Source: Chromobotia macracanthus | Taxonomy: Eukaryota; Chordata; Actinopteri; Cypriniformes; Botiidae | Length of the DNA stretch: 64,000 bases | NCBI GenBank assembly: GCA_036877525.1 | Contig: JAZGTH010000063.1 | Location: 620,001-684,000 of the forward strand | Direction of reading: 5' to 3' | In this document: piece by piece, positions 44,882 to 57,709 of the stretch | Layout of the letters: the number at the start of each line of letters is the position of its first letter | Position numbering within the stretch: the first letter of the stretch is position 1 | Translations under genes and position numbers: made by a program | The notes under the pieces: model-generated | The model's database searches: none | What the model was told of the DNA's origin: nothing | The model's input: only the letters and a program-made list of their open reading frames with translations

Positions 44882-46269
44882 GAAAGTCTTTATGATGGTC
44901 TTCAGACATTCTTGTTAAAACTCTTGTTTCTCCTGTCTTTCTCCAGGTGAAAATCATTCATCTGATTACTCTCCTTAGCAAACTGCACTGCTATTACTAT
45001 TGTCTGTAAAACAAACAGTTCAGCATGAGTGAGGTTTAGCGCTTAAGGTTTGGTGTTTGAGGTAATTTTTGCTTTAGAGTTGATCGTGTTTTAATGCAAA
45101 TCAAAAATAGAGGTATAATCAAGATTTATATGTATTGTATAAATGTGGTTGCAATTGTTTATGTTAATACATGATGATTATCAGTGTCTTTACAATGCAT
45201 AAAAACGCTAACACCTTTACAAGCCTTCATTTGAAGTATTACCAAATCTTCAGTGACTGATTATGCTGTCAGTCTGTGGTATAAAATACACACCCAGCTA
45301 ATGAAGTGTCTCCGTTGCTTGTTTTTAATGCTCCTAGTGCTGATGGACACCAAAACATCACGTGTCTTTTTCCATTTGGAACACAAGGAAATGAATAGTT
45401 CATAAATTATTGGCATGTTGCTCATAAGGTCACATGAAATGTGTAGCTACGATACACAGCTTCAGGAAATGCACATTACATTGACAGCACGCACACACTG
45501 TAGTTTAATCGCTATGGAAAATCTGTTCTCTTTGAATTCACCCGCATTTCTCTCTCATGTCAACAAGCCACAGCTCTTTGAGTACAACACGCCTCTTTGC
45601 GGAAACAGCGTTACTTTCTGAGAGCAGCAGGGACAGCGAGGGGTCTAAATCTTCAGAGAATGTCATTTTGAGTGCTCTTCCTGAAATAGGTCCATCTGTT
45701 CCAGGAATGACCGATGAGATTCAGCTGTTTTGTCACATACAATACAAGCCATTTCATTTTCCATTTCAATGGCTTCTCTCCACCTGCAGCTTCTGTAATG
45801 ACTCTTAGATTCTACTGGAATGTTAATGAAAGTATTTTAGCATTAAAAAGATCATCAGATGCTTTTTTCCACAGTCACTGATTAGGGGAACAGAAACGAG
45901 GGTCTGACAGATAGATGGTTGAGGTTTGGTATTGAATAGTAATTGCAGTGCAGGGACTGATGATGAAAGGAGAAAGTGTATTTTACTTGAAGAAAACTGC
46001 CAGTTTTTGGAATCATTTTTGCATTACACATTAACTAGATTGACAAACATTTCAAATGTTTCTGTAAATAGTCCCATGTTGTGTGTATGTTTAGTGGTTA
46101 TTCATCAGCAAAAATGACAATCGATTTTGAATGACAAAACCTTGCAAATGCTAAGACATTAACGGTCCTAACAGTTTTTTTTCTTGTTTAATCTAATTTT
46201 CTTCCCTTTTCCTTTTGACGTATTGATGAGATTCACTCTAATTCTTAAACATTAAGGCATGCTGCCTGA
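44882..46269. other. Noncoding; no gene seen
   Basis: No supported exon. Confidence 0.5.
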
Positions 46270-46590
46270 GTTTGTACCCCTTTTCATCTGTCTCTCTCTT
46301 TCTCTGCCTCTTTGTCTCCCCATCTCTCTCTCTGTCTGTCTTCCTCCTCAGTTTCTTTATATCACCTTGATTTTGTCTGTCTTCTTTGCTTTCACAACTC
46401 ATTCCGTCTTTGTTCCTCTTCTGTCTTTTGGCGTCGATCTCTTTTCATTTGCTTTCTTCTCCAGCTTTATCTTTCTTCTCCATATCTCTGCTCTGTCCTC
46501 TTCACCTTCTCTCAGGCTGTGTCTATTACATATCTTTAACCTCACTGTCCCCTTCCTTTTCCATTTCTTTCATTATTTTTTATTCACTCT
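46270..46590. repeat. Pyrimidine-rich tract upstream of kcnip4 first exon
   Basis: About 320 bp strongly biased to C and T on the + strand (tctgtctctctctttctctg, catctctctctctgtctgtc). It lies 200-500 bp before a TATA-containing candidate promoter. Such tracts can form triplex DNA or bind GAGA-type factors; no function is shown here. Confidence 0.7.
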
Positions 46591-46796
46591 CAATCTTGTG
46601 GCACTTATTGATGCAGTCACACAGACTGTCTGAAGTGTTAAAGCATCATAACTGTCAGCACAACAGCCCAATCATTGCCTGTCATTGCTGATTGGTCGAC
46701 TTTCTTTCTCCTCCCTCCATTCCACTCCCTCCCAGCAACGGCTGTGGAGGGTGAAACAGACACAGATGGTGCTAAAACACAGAAGCAGCGGTCCAC

Positions 46797-46803
46797 TATA
46801 AAT
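46797..46803 (+). promoter_or_regulatory. TATA box candidate for kcnip4 alternative promoter
   Basis: TATAAAT 280 bp before the ATG at 47083, giving an expected start near 46828 and a 5' UTR of about 255 bases. The leader has a short upstream ORF at 46908 (ATG ACC TGG AGA CGG TGA). Plausible spacing, otherwise unproven. Confidence 0.45.
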
Positions 46804-47082
46804 GTGTGTAAGAAAGTGCACAAAAGTGTGAGTGCCAAGAGGCAGAGGGCAGTTTAAAGGGGAGTGCTCAGCAGCTCTGGGATTCACAAGCGCTCCAGAG
46901 GAAATATTTATGACCTGGAGACGGTGAGTGACCCCCTCGTGCAGGCAGGATCTGAGGAGCGGAGAGCTGCTCTGTATGTGCTGCAGACAGAGCAGGTTCA
47001 GACAGGAGTCTGGGAGAAGAGAGAAGTTTTCCTCTGTTATCAAGCCCTTTGTGGACTAAAGAGTGAAAAAAACAGCCTCAAC

Positions 47083-47170
47083 ATGAGCAGCTGCAGAAAG
47101 AGATGCAAGAGGGAGATTCTGAAGTTTGCTCAATATCTCTTCAGACTTATAACTGGTACACTCAATGCAG
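47083..47170 (+). CDS. kcnip4: Alternative first coding exon of kcnip4 (KChIP4), 'SCRKRCKREILKFAQ' N-terminus
   Basis: ATG at 47083 encodes 29 codons plus one base: MSSCRKRCKREILKFAQYLF, then RLITGTLNA, before GCAG|gtaaag. It matches the N-terminal exon class shared by KChIP genes (KChIP1 MSGCSKRCKLGFVKFAQ..., KChIP2 MNRCPRRC...LVTGSLSP) and is closest to the KCNIP4 form. The product would be a cytoplasmic EF-hand beta subunit of Kv4 potassium channels, with this basic, Cys-containing amphipathic N-terminus tuning channel trafficking and inactivation. The leftover G starts the Asp codon of the shared second exon. The frame stays open upstream to about 46864 but has no in-frame ATG before 47083, which fixes the start. 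Common EF-hand exons are not in the window. Confidence 0.88.
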
Positions 47171-48590
47171 GTAAAGTTTGCAGCTTTTTCCCAACTTTCT
47201 TTTCATCAGCATTAATATTTAGTGTCAGGTTTGTTCTTTGTTTATGTTGTACATTAGTGTTTCTTTCTCTGTATCTGGACAGCACATGATTGTTTTTGTA
47301 TTGAAACAAATACAAAAACCTTTGGTGCGGGTAAGTTTCATATATGCATAAGTTAGAGGAATGTGGCTTCAACAACCTGCAATTATAACCTGGTTTGGAC
47401 CTTTCTTATCTTCTCCTTCCTGATCTCTTTAATCATCTCAATCAATCCCAGTCTACTGGAAATCGAGGCCAAGGGAAAAGCATTTTCCCCATTATTTGCC
47501 AAATTTAAATTAATGTGTCAGTGGTTTTGGCCAAAGATTGTGTATTGCAGTATTTTTAGTTGTTTTTCTGTCCCTGTGTCTGGTTATAGTGCTGTGCTGT
47601 AGTTCTCAGGGTGACTACAAATAATGTGAAATAGTGTATTACAGTATTTGGGCAGTGAACCATATTTCAACAGTTTATGGGCTTTTTGCTGGAACAGGGC
47701 AGTAAATCAAAACAAATACATATAGTGATCAGGTTGACCTTGACATGATTTACTTCATCATTACACACTACAGAGGTTAGATAAAACAAATGTGAATTCT
47801 TAAGACGTTCTGGACCCTTATTGAAACAAACGCAGTGACAAAAGTAATTTAACAAATGATTTTTGAAGTAATTTGTTGAAGGATACCTGAAGTATAGCAC
47901 ACCAACCTGATTCTGAAACAAACAGCATCCTGCATGTAATGTAACTAGATATTAAAATGTGTCATTGTTGCAAGGGTTTATTTTAATGATGAAGTTAATA
48001 TAGTGTAAGATATGTGATATGATTTCCCAGATACTCTTTTAGTTCTGTCTATGAATTCAGCAGTTCAGTTTTCTGCTGTATTATACTGAATCGCCTCTTC
48101 ATGAGTTGCTGTAGTTGATTGAAGCAAAATCTGATGGCTTTAATTTGTGATATGACAGGCATGTTACTGTAGTGAACTATGCTATGCACAGTACTGTTCT
48201 GTTTATTTTGGGTCATTTATTGATTGAGGTTTATACAGTATTTAGTGCTGTGTACTGTATCTCTGCAGTGTGTGCCTGTGTGTCTTAATGTGTGGGTGTG
48301 TTTGACAACAAAGATCTCGGATTGGCAAAGACTAGCATGCCTTGCTTTGCTGCTCTTATGCTTGAATATGAATATGATACATCACAGAAGAGGTTTACAA
48401 AAGACCTACAGTAAGGCTTCAATATACAGTTGGGTTATGGGATATCAATGTGATGCAGAACTCAAAGACACTTTGAAATCTGAAGATTGTGATGTCGAAA
48501 ACATTTAAGGGTATTTACATATTTTTTTGTGTGAAATGTTTTAGTCAAGCAGTTAATGTAGGTTCCATTTGTTGTCACATGGTGCCTTAG
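47171..48590 (+). other. Probable kcnip4 intron, noncoding
   Basis: No supported exon. The intron from the 47083 exon must run past the right edge, since no shared KChIP exon (DELELSTVRHRPE-type) is visible downstream. Confidence 0.6.
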
Positions 48591-48682
48591 TGTACATTTT
48601 ATGCATTTGGTAGACACTTTTATCCAAAGAGCGGATTGAAGGAATACATTTTATCAGTATGTGTAGAATCGAACCCACAACT
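48591..48682 (-). mobile_element. 5'-truncated tRNA-derived SINE with L2-type tail
   Basis: Reverse copy: ttgtgggttcgattctacac (B-box region), then atactgataaaatgtattcc, ending ggataaaagtgtctaccaa / atgcataaaatgta. Same family as the copy at 49636. Confidence 0.8.
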
Positions 48683-49635
48683 ATTTCTCTTACTTCTGAA
48701 GAAAAAAATGGGAACGTCCTAAAATAGACTAAATTAACTTGCAAAGTCCTGTTTGCAAATAATATAGCTACAAAAGAAATGTTTTTCCTTGTTTTAAACA
48801 AGAACAAAATTGATTCTACAAAAACAATTTGCTGTATCATTTTTACGTAAGTTGTAGAATAATTACATCAGAACAGATTTACAAACAGCTTACAGTGAAT
48901 TTCTGCCTGTGTGAATAGGTTTACACAGTATACGGTTTTAGATTTCTCAGTCACGTTTGATCACTGTGACAAACTGTAAATCTTTAGGTTTCTGTGGTTG
49001 CCAGGTATTGCTCACTTTTCATTGTTTAAATAGTTTTAGATATTCTACTCTCTTCAATAATACACCATTTTAACCATGCCAAATGGTGATTTAATTGAAT
49101 TAAATGTCAAATCCATCAAACATTTATTCCGTTATTGATTTTTTGTTTGGTGATGATTAGCAGAAGATATCAATAATGTATTAAATGCTGGCAGAATCAC
49201 TTCCTGGCAGGAGCCCAATGTTACTTGTATTGCTGAGTCACTAAAAGTGAAGTTTAATGCCACAATCTTGAAAGACTGGCATCTTTTCAGACTCTTAAGA
49301 CTTTCTGACTTCTCGTGAAATCTTCATTCAGGTGCTGCATTTATTATAATTTATTCTGACACAATATGATGTTTTCTGTATGTAGCTGCTAGTTGATCTT
49401 GTTTCCTATGATTCACCTTTTTTCTGGTTTCTTTTGTTCACACTTAAAATAGAATGTTCTGTAATAGAAAACAGAATAAACTTTTTTAAACAATGTTATT
49501 TCCTGTTTTTAACAATACTATAAATGCTGGAGTGAAATAATTTGAGTATAAGAGGTATTATTCATAGAATAAGCTGCAGGGCAACATGATATTTCAAAGA
49601 AGGATTTAATAAAATAGGGGTTCAAATTAGGCTAC
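48683..49635. other. Noncoding between two SINE copies
   Basis: No supported exon. Confidence 0.5.
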
Positions 49636-49792
49636 ATGATCCTGTAGCTCAATTGATAAAGCTTTGCTTTAGCAGCGCAGCGGTTGTGGGTTCGATTCCT
49701 AAGGAACACACATACTGATAATATATACCTCATATGCACTGTAAGTTGTTTTGGATAAAAGCGTCTGCTAAATGCATAAATGTTAACGGAGA
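49636..49792 (+). mobile_element. tRNA-derived SINE with L2-type tail, near full length
   Basis: The head is tRNA-like: A-box tagctcaattgata at 49655 and a perfect B-box ggttcgattcc at 49689, with a poor cloverleaf. A body follows (acacacatactgataatata, cctcatatgcactgtaagtt), then the tail ggataaaagcgtctgctaaa/tgcataaatg. The tail is shared with L2-type LINEs, whose reverse transcriptase presumably copies it. Not a functional tRNA gene. Confidence 0.85.
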
Positions 49793-52700
49793 CTGATTAT
49801 CTTTTACTTACACTTTAGTAGCCATTAGGAATACATCTTGTTTTTAAATGTCAACCACAGTGCTTGTGAAGGCAAACACTGTTTCCTCTATGAGCAACTC
49901 AATGTCAGTAGTGTTACTAGAGTGAGCAGTGATTGATCACTTGAAAGGAGGTTGTGAAGTCTGGCCTGAGTCTGATCCTAAAGGGATTTGATGTCCAATA
50001 TAGCAGTGGGAAATCTGAGTCCACAGCAGGGCTGGATTATGGCCCCAGGGGCCTTCAAAGCCTCAGGCTAAAGAATCTGAGACTTACAGGGTTCTCATTG
50101 CCAGGACCTTCTTTGATTAAGATGCCTGCTGAATTCTGGGCTCCGGGCCCTTTGGCCCCTCAGTGAACACTATGCTGAACTATGACATTTGATAAGATAC
50201 GTGATCATAAAATGACACATTTTGTACTTAACACACACCTTTAATTTATAAAACAAATGTAGCAGCCCTACTATAAGTTAAATGATTTACAATGGCCATA
50301 CTTGAAAGGAAGTGTATTGAGAAGGCCATTAAGAGAAACATTAACCAAGCTGCTGTGTTTTCATTGCCTGTGAATGAATTTTATGAGCATTAAACCTCTT
50401 TTTTGTTGGCCATTCTGAAAGAGCGCAAATGAAACACTGCTTACCTCTGCTGTAGAAATGTCTTAAAAATGATCTTTTTCTGTTCCACAGTCTTGATCAT
50501 TAAATTCTTGTTTTTAGCTTCTTGTTTCATTTCTTCAATTTCAATAAACGTCTTTTAACAGCCTATTACATTATTGTTTAAAAACCTCTCAGCTGGGCTT
50601 CTTTTATAGCTCTTTGAAATGCAGCATTATTCCATTGCGTGTTTCAGTAATGATCTAAAATCACAGAGAAAGGACACTGTGATCTTCATGTATTTCTGTG
50701 GGCCTGCGTTTGGACCCTCAAGCCTGTGAGTTGTAACCATTGATTTTAAGTAGCCACGTGAAACTGAAGTGCTGTAGTAGCTGTTTTCCCATGGAGAGCT
50801 TGCTCTTAACACTTAAACGCTTGAAGTCATTGTTTTTGCTCTCAGTCTGAGCTAAATGACATTTGCCTTTCTGTTTTCTCCAGCGTATTGCTTTCTGCTG
50901 TCAGACACATCTACCTCTGTAATATATCATCGGTTTTTGGGGGGGCAGTTTGGAATAAGGTTCTGGAATAATGCCTCTCGAATAATGCCTGTCTCTCATC
51001 TTTGGGGAAAAGAGTCAAAAATGACTTTTATTTTTCTAATCTTGCCTGTAAGCATCTGCTGAACTTCTCAGTTTAGCACATTTTATCTCTCATGCAAACC
51101 TCTTAGGTGATGTAGACATTTTTAGCATGCAGCTGGGCAGACAGCTATAGATTTCAAGTGATTTGATTTGGCTTGTCAATGCAATTTGTGGAGGTCTCTC
51201 GAGGCCAGAATCCTTCAACCCATTGATGTTACTCACTTCCCCCCCAACACTCTCTGCATATGGATTATCAGCTGCTAGAGCTGGAAATAATGTACACACC
51301 TCTTCAGTAAAAATAAATGTAAATGTGCATTAGTCAGATTCTTTCGTATTTGAATACATATTATAAACCTAAAGTCTTAATGCCTCTAGTGAAAAAGCCA
51401 AAGGCCACTGTGGAATGAAATTAATGCCATGAAACAGAAAAAACGCTTGAGAGGAACCAGGCCAAGTAAGATACTCTACACTATCTGTCCTCTCTAAATT
51501 GATTTGGAACTGATTTGGAACTGTACTGTAGGGTGATCAGTGTGTGTAAACAGTCTGTAGACATGTCAGTCTGTCTGTAGACATGTAGTCATGTTTATTT
51601 GGACATTCTTTGTGACACAAGTCGTCTAGGTTTCCTCTCTTTGGTTTCCTGACCGCTGTTAGCAGCTCATGTTCCAGTTGTCCTCTGAGATATAGTACCA
51701 GAAGCCAATATATCCCTGACCAAACACTAAATATTTAATCCAAGATGTGTCTTAAGTGTGCATGATCACTTCAGTTTGATAGAGAGGCTTACAGCTGAGC
51801 CTTGTGTGTGTCCTCTGGATGCTGTAGGCTGAGATAAGTAATGAGTTAAGTACTTCTCAGTTGTTAGTCTTAGTAGGTTTAGTTGGTTTGTTGTTTGTGT
51901 AGTAAATGTGTATTTCTTATAAATAAAACCATTTATTTACCCACCCTCATGTTATTTTGAACTTGTATGCCATATTTGGAAGGTAAAAATGACTCTTAGA
52001 AAGAAAGTTAAAAGGCTTTTCACCTAGATAAAGATTTCAATATAACAACAGTTCTATGGGCTTTAAGCTTCATATTGGTTTGAAATAACATGGGAGTTAG
52101 TAAACAGAATTTTTTATGTGAATTGTTTCTTAAAATGAAAACCTGGAGGACAAATATAACAGGTAATACATTAGTTAAGTTTAGTTCTTTGAAGGTTTTT
52201 ATATGTTGCGCATGGTTAGCTAGCAATCACGTCAAATAGACTGCCATCACTGAAACCACACACACAACACATTTAAATAAAACATTGATCTGGTCTTTGT
52301 GTTTAGACTGAACAGGTGCTTCACATGAACATCAGGTTCATCACAGCTGCTGAGTGTCTGTCTGCAGAGGAAGTCCACCACTCGCTCTTTATCATTCCCA
52401 TCATTACAGCCTTTCTCACTTACACACTTCCTCACTCTCACAAACCTTCTTCCACACGTCTCTTAGGACAAAGATGGATAACAGCCAAATTCATTCATTT
52501 ATTCTGACCCTTTAAAGTGGCTCTTTATTTTTGTATTATGCAGTATTTTTACCCAGCTGCATAACATTCGGAAGTCAGTGGAGTTTGTGGACAGACCTGG
52601 ACCATGATCTTGTGTCGAGTCCATCTGTGTGACTAATAGCTAAAGTGGCTAATAGCTGTTCTGTGTACACATGCAGACCAGTATCTGTGGCCAGTATCTG

Positions 52701-55700
52701 CCTGTTTGGTAAACATGTTTCTTGTGGTCTATCAAAAACATAAGAGTGGTACTTTAAGCTTGGATTGCTCTGGTGAAAAGAACATTCTTTCTTATGTAAT
52801 TTATGTGCAGATGTGACTGTTTGTGTTACAATTAATCACACTAAATTAACGTGTTTGATTGACAGCCTCATTTTTTAAGTCCAGTATGCATCCTCCCTCT
52901 GAATGCCCATTTCAGTGATATTCTGCTGTAGTTCATGGCCTTCAGCTCTCATTAGTATGTCACTCTCAAAGGCACCAGCACTAACATGTTGACCTTTAAG
53001 TGTGGACCTTGAGCTGTAATTCACTGCCCTTTAATCCACAGCCATAGGAGATGAGTCTGAAACAAGAGCATAAGCTGGCCATGTCATTACATAACCAGTG
53101 AATTATATCTCTCTGTCTGTTTGGCATTCGCTAAAGGAAGAGAAAATTCTGTCATTATTCATTTAAGCAATAAAGTATGAAAGACTTTACTGTATTATGA
53201 ATATATCTCTGCTTCATGCCATGCCTATATTTGTAAAAATAGAATATGCCTTATTGCTTTTGTAAAATGTTTTATACAAAACAAACGTATTAATGTTTAT
53301 TGAAATGTTTTAATTCATTCAAACATTAGATGCCTCCCATCGGTTAGAAGACCCGGTGTCGACACAAACTCTAGAGTCTGATTCACACATACTCACGCTC
53401 TCAGTGTGAATGCAGTAACCTGTTAATAAAGAACAGTGTGTGAATCCAGCGTAAGAGCGTTGCTATGCAACAACATTAACTCTTAAATTATACATTTCCT
53501 GAAGCTGTTTCAAGCAGTGTTACTAATATCCAGAAATGTAATAAATATTTAAAACATGCTGTTTTCTTACACAGTATGTGTCACCTTATGTAATTTGAAT
53601 GCAGATGAAAGAAGCAAAATTTCACTTGTGTTGTAGTGACCCTGAAGATTTTATCCCAGAAACATAACATGAAGACTGAATGGTACAGGTTCTTAGGCTT
53701 ATCTCAGACGTTCCTGCAGCTCTGGCCACAATGCAATCATGAGCTGTAGCTGAGACCTTTGGGAGGCCACAGCTTTATTGTTTGTTTGCCATTTGATTCA
53801 GAGTGCAGCTTCAGCCAGTGTCTTCAGCTTTCTCATTTCTAACAATGTTTCTAAATAAGAATCTCCGTTCACAGAATGGAGAGGGTATTTTTAGAAGCTT
53901 ACCTGCTTTCCAGACATCATATAAAACCTTAAGTGGTGAATAGATTAGTCGCTTTTCCCACCAGTTTGTAGAGAAATTGTGTTTTTTAACGGCAGAGTCA
54001 GAAAACCAAATAAAAAAAAGCCCTGAACTCTTGCTCACCTCTTCTGTTTCATAATGGCTCTTTGAAAACCACAAGGCCATTGGTCCTTCTGTCTGCTCAG
54101 CTCATTTTATTTCTGTGTGCTTATGGAGTTTTTTTCTTCCATGCTTCTGTTACTCACCCATAAGACTGGTGTCATTAGCACAGCTGTGTGCCACATGCAC
54201 TGGCAATGGTTTGCATTGTCTCTTGAAGGTCGTCCATTTCTTTTCTTGCTCCTGAACTGATGTGTTCTTGTGTTACATGCCCACTCCTACCCCCAGCCAT
54301 TGTACAAGGGCTCCACCTTTTGCATAGAATGTACTCTGTCTCTTTCAGATTTTTAATTTGTTTTCTTTCTTTCAGGTCTCTGTGCTTTACACCCTCATAT
54401 GCAGCAGTGCCTTTATTCAGTGCTGAATATAAACTAGCACAGACTGTCACTGGAGCTGCATTCCAAAACTTTGTGAGCTGTCTCACTGTCTGCATAGTGA
54501 TGTAGAGCGGTCTGCCAGGCCCTGCGTGGATCCTCACGAGAGACACGACTCACGGTTGATTTCAACAAGTGGAATGTTAACATATTGTTAGGCTATATGT
54601 GACACACTAAACAGAAAGCAGAGTAAGCAGAGCTGTTTTTCTCTGTATAAGAAACTGTACTTCAGTTATCTTTAGTTCTTTTAAAAGAAATCTTTTATCT
54701 CCACTATATGTAAACATTCAGTCTGTGGGAATACATATTTTATCATTGTGAAGTATAATTTTCCACAGGAATGATTCCTGTTTCATCTGCATTAGTATGT
54801 GTTGTTGAATGTTAATGCCTGTTGATGTGGCCAGCAATGTCAAATCAATGACATCCAGTGTCCTCTGCAGCTATATGGAGTCATGTGTGCTTAAATACAC
54901 ACAAACCCAAAGATCTGCTGTAATACAAATTCTTGCTACATCACTTCCACACATACTGTACATTATTAATTGTGCTTTACTGTACTTCTGTGCAGTAGTT
55001 CAGATGCTCTTTTAAATAACTGTGTTTACAGGACAGTGTTTCCATCAGTTCTTAACAGTAGCTGTTGATTTCAGTAGCACCGTGTTTGAAACAGAAAATG
55101 ATGCTCATCTTATGATCGTGTTTTCTTTCTCATGCAGTGTGTTGTGACAGCATGCGTTCTGTTTAATCTGCTCTCAGTGTTATATACATCGCTCACTCTG
55201 ATCACATCAGGCTTCAAAAAACACTAAACCTGTTTCACATTCAGTTTAAATGCAAAGTAACATCAGTAATATATACGTAATACATCATTAGGCACTAATG
55301 ATCTGAAGGCTTGTGGACAGGAGTTATCTTCCTAAAGACTGTTGAAAGACTGCAGAACCAGATCCTGCTGCAGTTCTTCACAGCTCTTAAAGTGATGAGT
55401 TACTAATTCACTTCTTGCTAGTTATTTGTCTTTTGTGTCAGTTTTGTGCTGGTGCTGTAGCTTTACAGTGGATTAATAACTGATCTCTTGATGCGTCTTA
55501 AAGTTGATTATCTTGTTCTTTTGCCATGAAATGGCTATTTCTGTATATGTTTGAGTCACATTTAGCAGCAGTACAGACACCGAGCCTCTTTTGGCCATGT
55601 CTGATGATTTAATTACAGCTGACATGCCTCACACCACTTTAATGAGAATCAGTGATTCTCACACACAGGTGACGAGTTTTATTTGAGGGGAAGCAGCATC

Positions 55701-57575
55701 ACCCATGTTCACACTGGTTAAGCAAGGACAGATTTACAATTACAAACAAAGACATCAGAGGTCAGGGATCAATGGGTGAAACCTCATTACATGAGGACAA
55801 ATTGCTAATTACATTTTTGACATTGTTGTGGCACCTTTGGTCACCGTGTTTTGCTAGGAATATATCTTACTTCAGAGAGCCACAGAAGCTAGAAAGGAAT
55901 TTGCAGCTTTGCTTGGCTGCTTACTAATGAGATTTACACCCATAGATCTCTGTGACAGATGCTTTCCACCGTAAGATTGCAGGAATAGAATCTCTCCTCT
56001 CCATCTTGTGCTGACTCAAAGAAATGTTCTTAGAAGAGCTGCGCAGTGACTGTAAAACACAGCATCGCTGGTGACATAATAAGGCAGGAATACAGGACAA
56101 GGTGATTTTTGAACTGTAAGAAACTGCTAGGACTTTAAGGCTTGTGACTGATTGCCATACTTTTACAGTAATTTACTGTAATAGGTCTACAGTTAATTAT
56201 AATTCAATGAGAGCAATATGCTGTGAACAGGGGTGTGAAATTACTGTGAAGTAGCTTTATTGTGCTACACAATCACAACGTTTAGCTGTGTCTGCAGAAC
56301 TCTTGTATATTTACAGATGTAAACTAATAGATTTCAACGCCAGTCAGCAGGTCCTTCTAGACCAATAAAAGACTCCCACTTGTGAACTGGTGAAGAACAG
56401 TGGTATGAAATTCTGCCAACAAAAACATGTTTGCTTATGTGTTGAAAATACGGTACTGTTGGATGGGAAGTTATTATTACAGATTACATTTATGGTAACA
56501 ACTTGTGCTCATTTGCATTTGAGTGGAGAAAACTGGCTACTCAAAGAAAAGAGCAATCACTATAAAATTAAAAACTAAACTACTTTAGTACAAGAAAGTT
56601 ATAACAAAGAACAATTAGGAGCTCCAAATATTGATTTATTTCAAATATTGTTTAAATAAAATTCCCTGCACTCCCATGTTTTACCCATACTAGCAGTACA
56701 TACATCACATCTTTATTGTCATAAAATGGCATTGCCATGATGTTACTTTTAATATTTCATAGCAGTTTTTATTTTTTGGGAGAAAATGATTTAAACTGCA
56801 TTGAGTTCACAGTAATATGAGTAAAAAAGTTTAAAATAAGCTTCCATGTATTGTCTTATTTTTAACTGTTGTATGTTTAAGTATTTTAATATCATAAAAC
56901 AAACATGCTTTGCATGAAAATCTATCTGTGATTCATTTAACATATTATAGGTATATGATTAAATTTGAGCTATGAGAGAGAAGGCTTTTGTCAGCATTAA
57001 TGGCACTAATGGCCAGTACCTCTTAAAGCTGTTTCTGTATCACTCATCATACACCTCATGTTCACTCTGTCAGTGGACATGATGAGCACGTGTTTTCATG
57101 CCTTGTGAAGAAACAAGGAGAAGAATTGTGACTTAAAGTGTGACGTATTTGTTTTAAACCTCCAAAACAGCAACCAAAACCAGCTGCTCCTGTGTTAATT
57201 GCTATTCAGATAATAGCAGTTTGATATTGCTTTGACAGGGAGAGATGGTTGCATGCCACAACAACAGTAAAGCAACAGAACAGACATGGTGTAAAGGTTC
57301 TGTCAGGCAAAATTAGGCATTTGCCTACTAGAATTGACAATACCCTGAGTGTGAGATTTCTTTGTAATAGGTATGAACAGCACACTATAAGTCACATCAC
57401 ATTTCCTTCACAGATTTGTCATGGTAAACTGAAGCGTTAAAGCTAAATATATTTTCCACTCTGACCTCAATGGATAGCTCTTACTAGTGCTCTGCAGTAA
57501 TGGAAATGCTCACCTTTGCTAATGTTGTCATTGGTAAAAACGTTTTTCTTTTACACTGTCAGGCTCTACATTCTG
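49793..57575. other. Noncoding; no gene seen (probable kcnip4 intron)
   Basis: Long AT-rich stretch. Contains a short dispersed-repeat fragment at about 51930-51985 (tttacccaccctcatgttat). None of the ORFs has splice signals plus a recognisable product. Confidence 0.5.
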
Positions 57576-57709
57576 AATAAATGGTCTGAGTATAGACCAT
57601 TTATTGCCTCATAACCTTTCTGTTCACTGGTGGCATCAAACGTGTATCCATCACACTGTTGTGAATCCTTCTAGAGTCTTTCTCATTCAACTCCTGATGA
57701 ATGAGAAAG
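57576..57709. repeat. Two neighbouring perfect hairpins
   Basis: AATAAATGGTCT (57576-57587) pairs with AGACCATTTATT (57594-57605), loop 6. CTTTCTCATTC (57678-57688) pairs with GAATGAGAAAG (57699-57709), loop 10. No other features nearby. Confidence 0.7.

Noticed and set aside
46864..47082. N-terminal extension of the kcnip4 exon from 46864
   Set aside because: The open frame begins at GTG and has no ATG before 47083. The KChIP-like similarity starts exactly at the 47083 Met, so the upstream part is 5' UTR.
49650..49700. tRNA gene suggested by a perfect B-box
   Set aside because: There is no proper cloverleaf or acceptor stem, and it is followed by a SINE body and L2-type tail. It is the head of a SINE.
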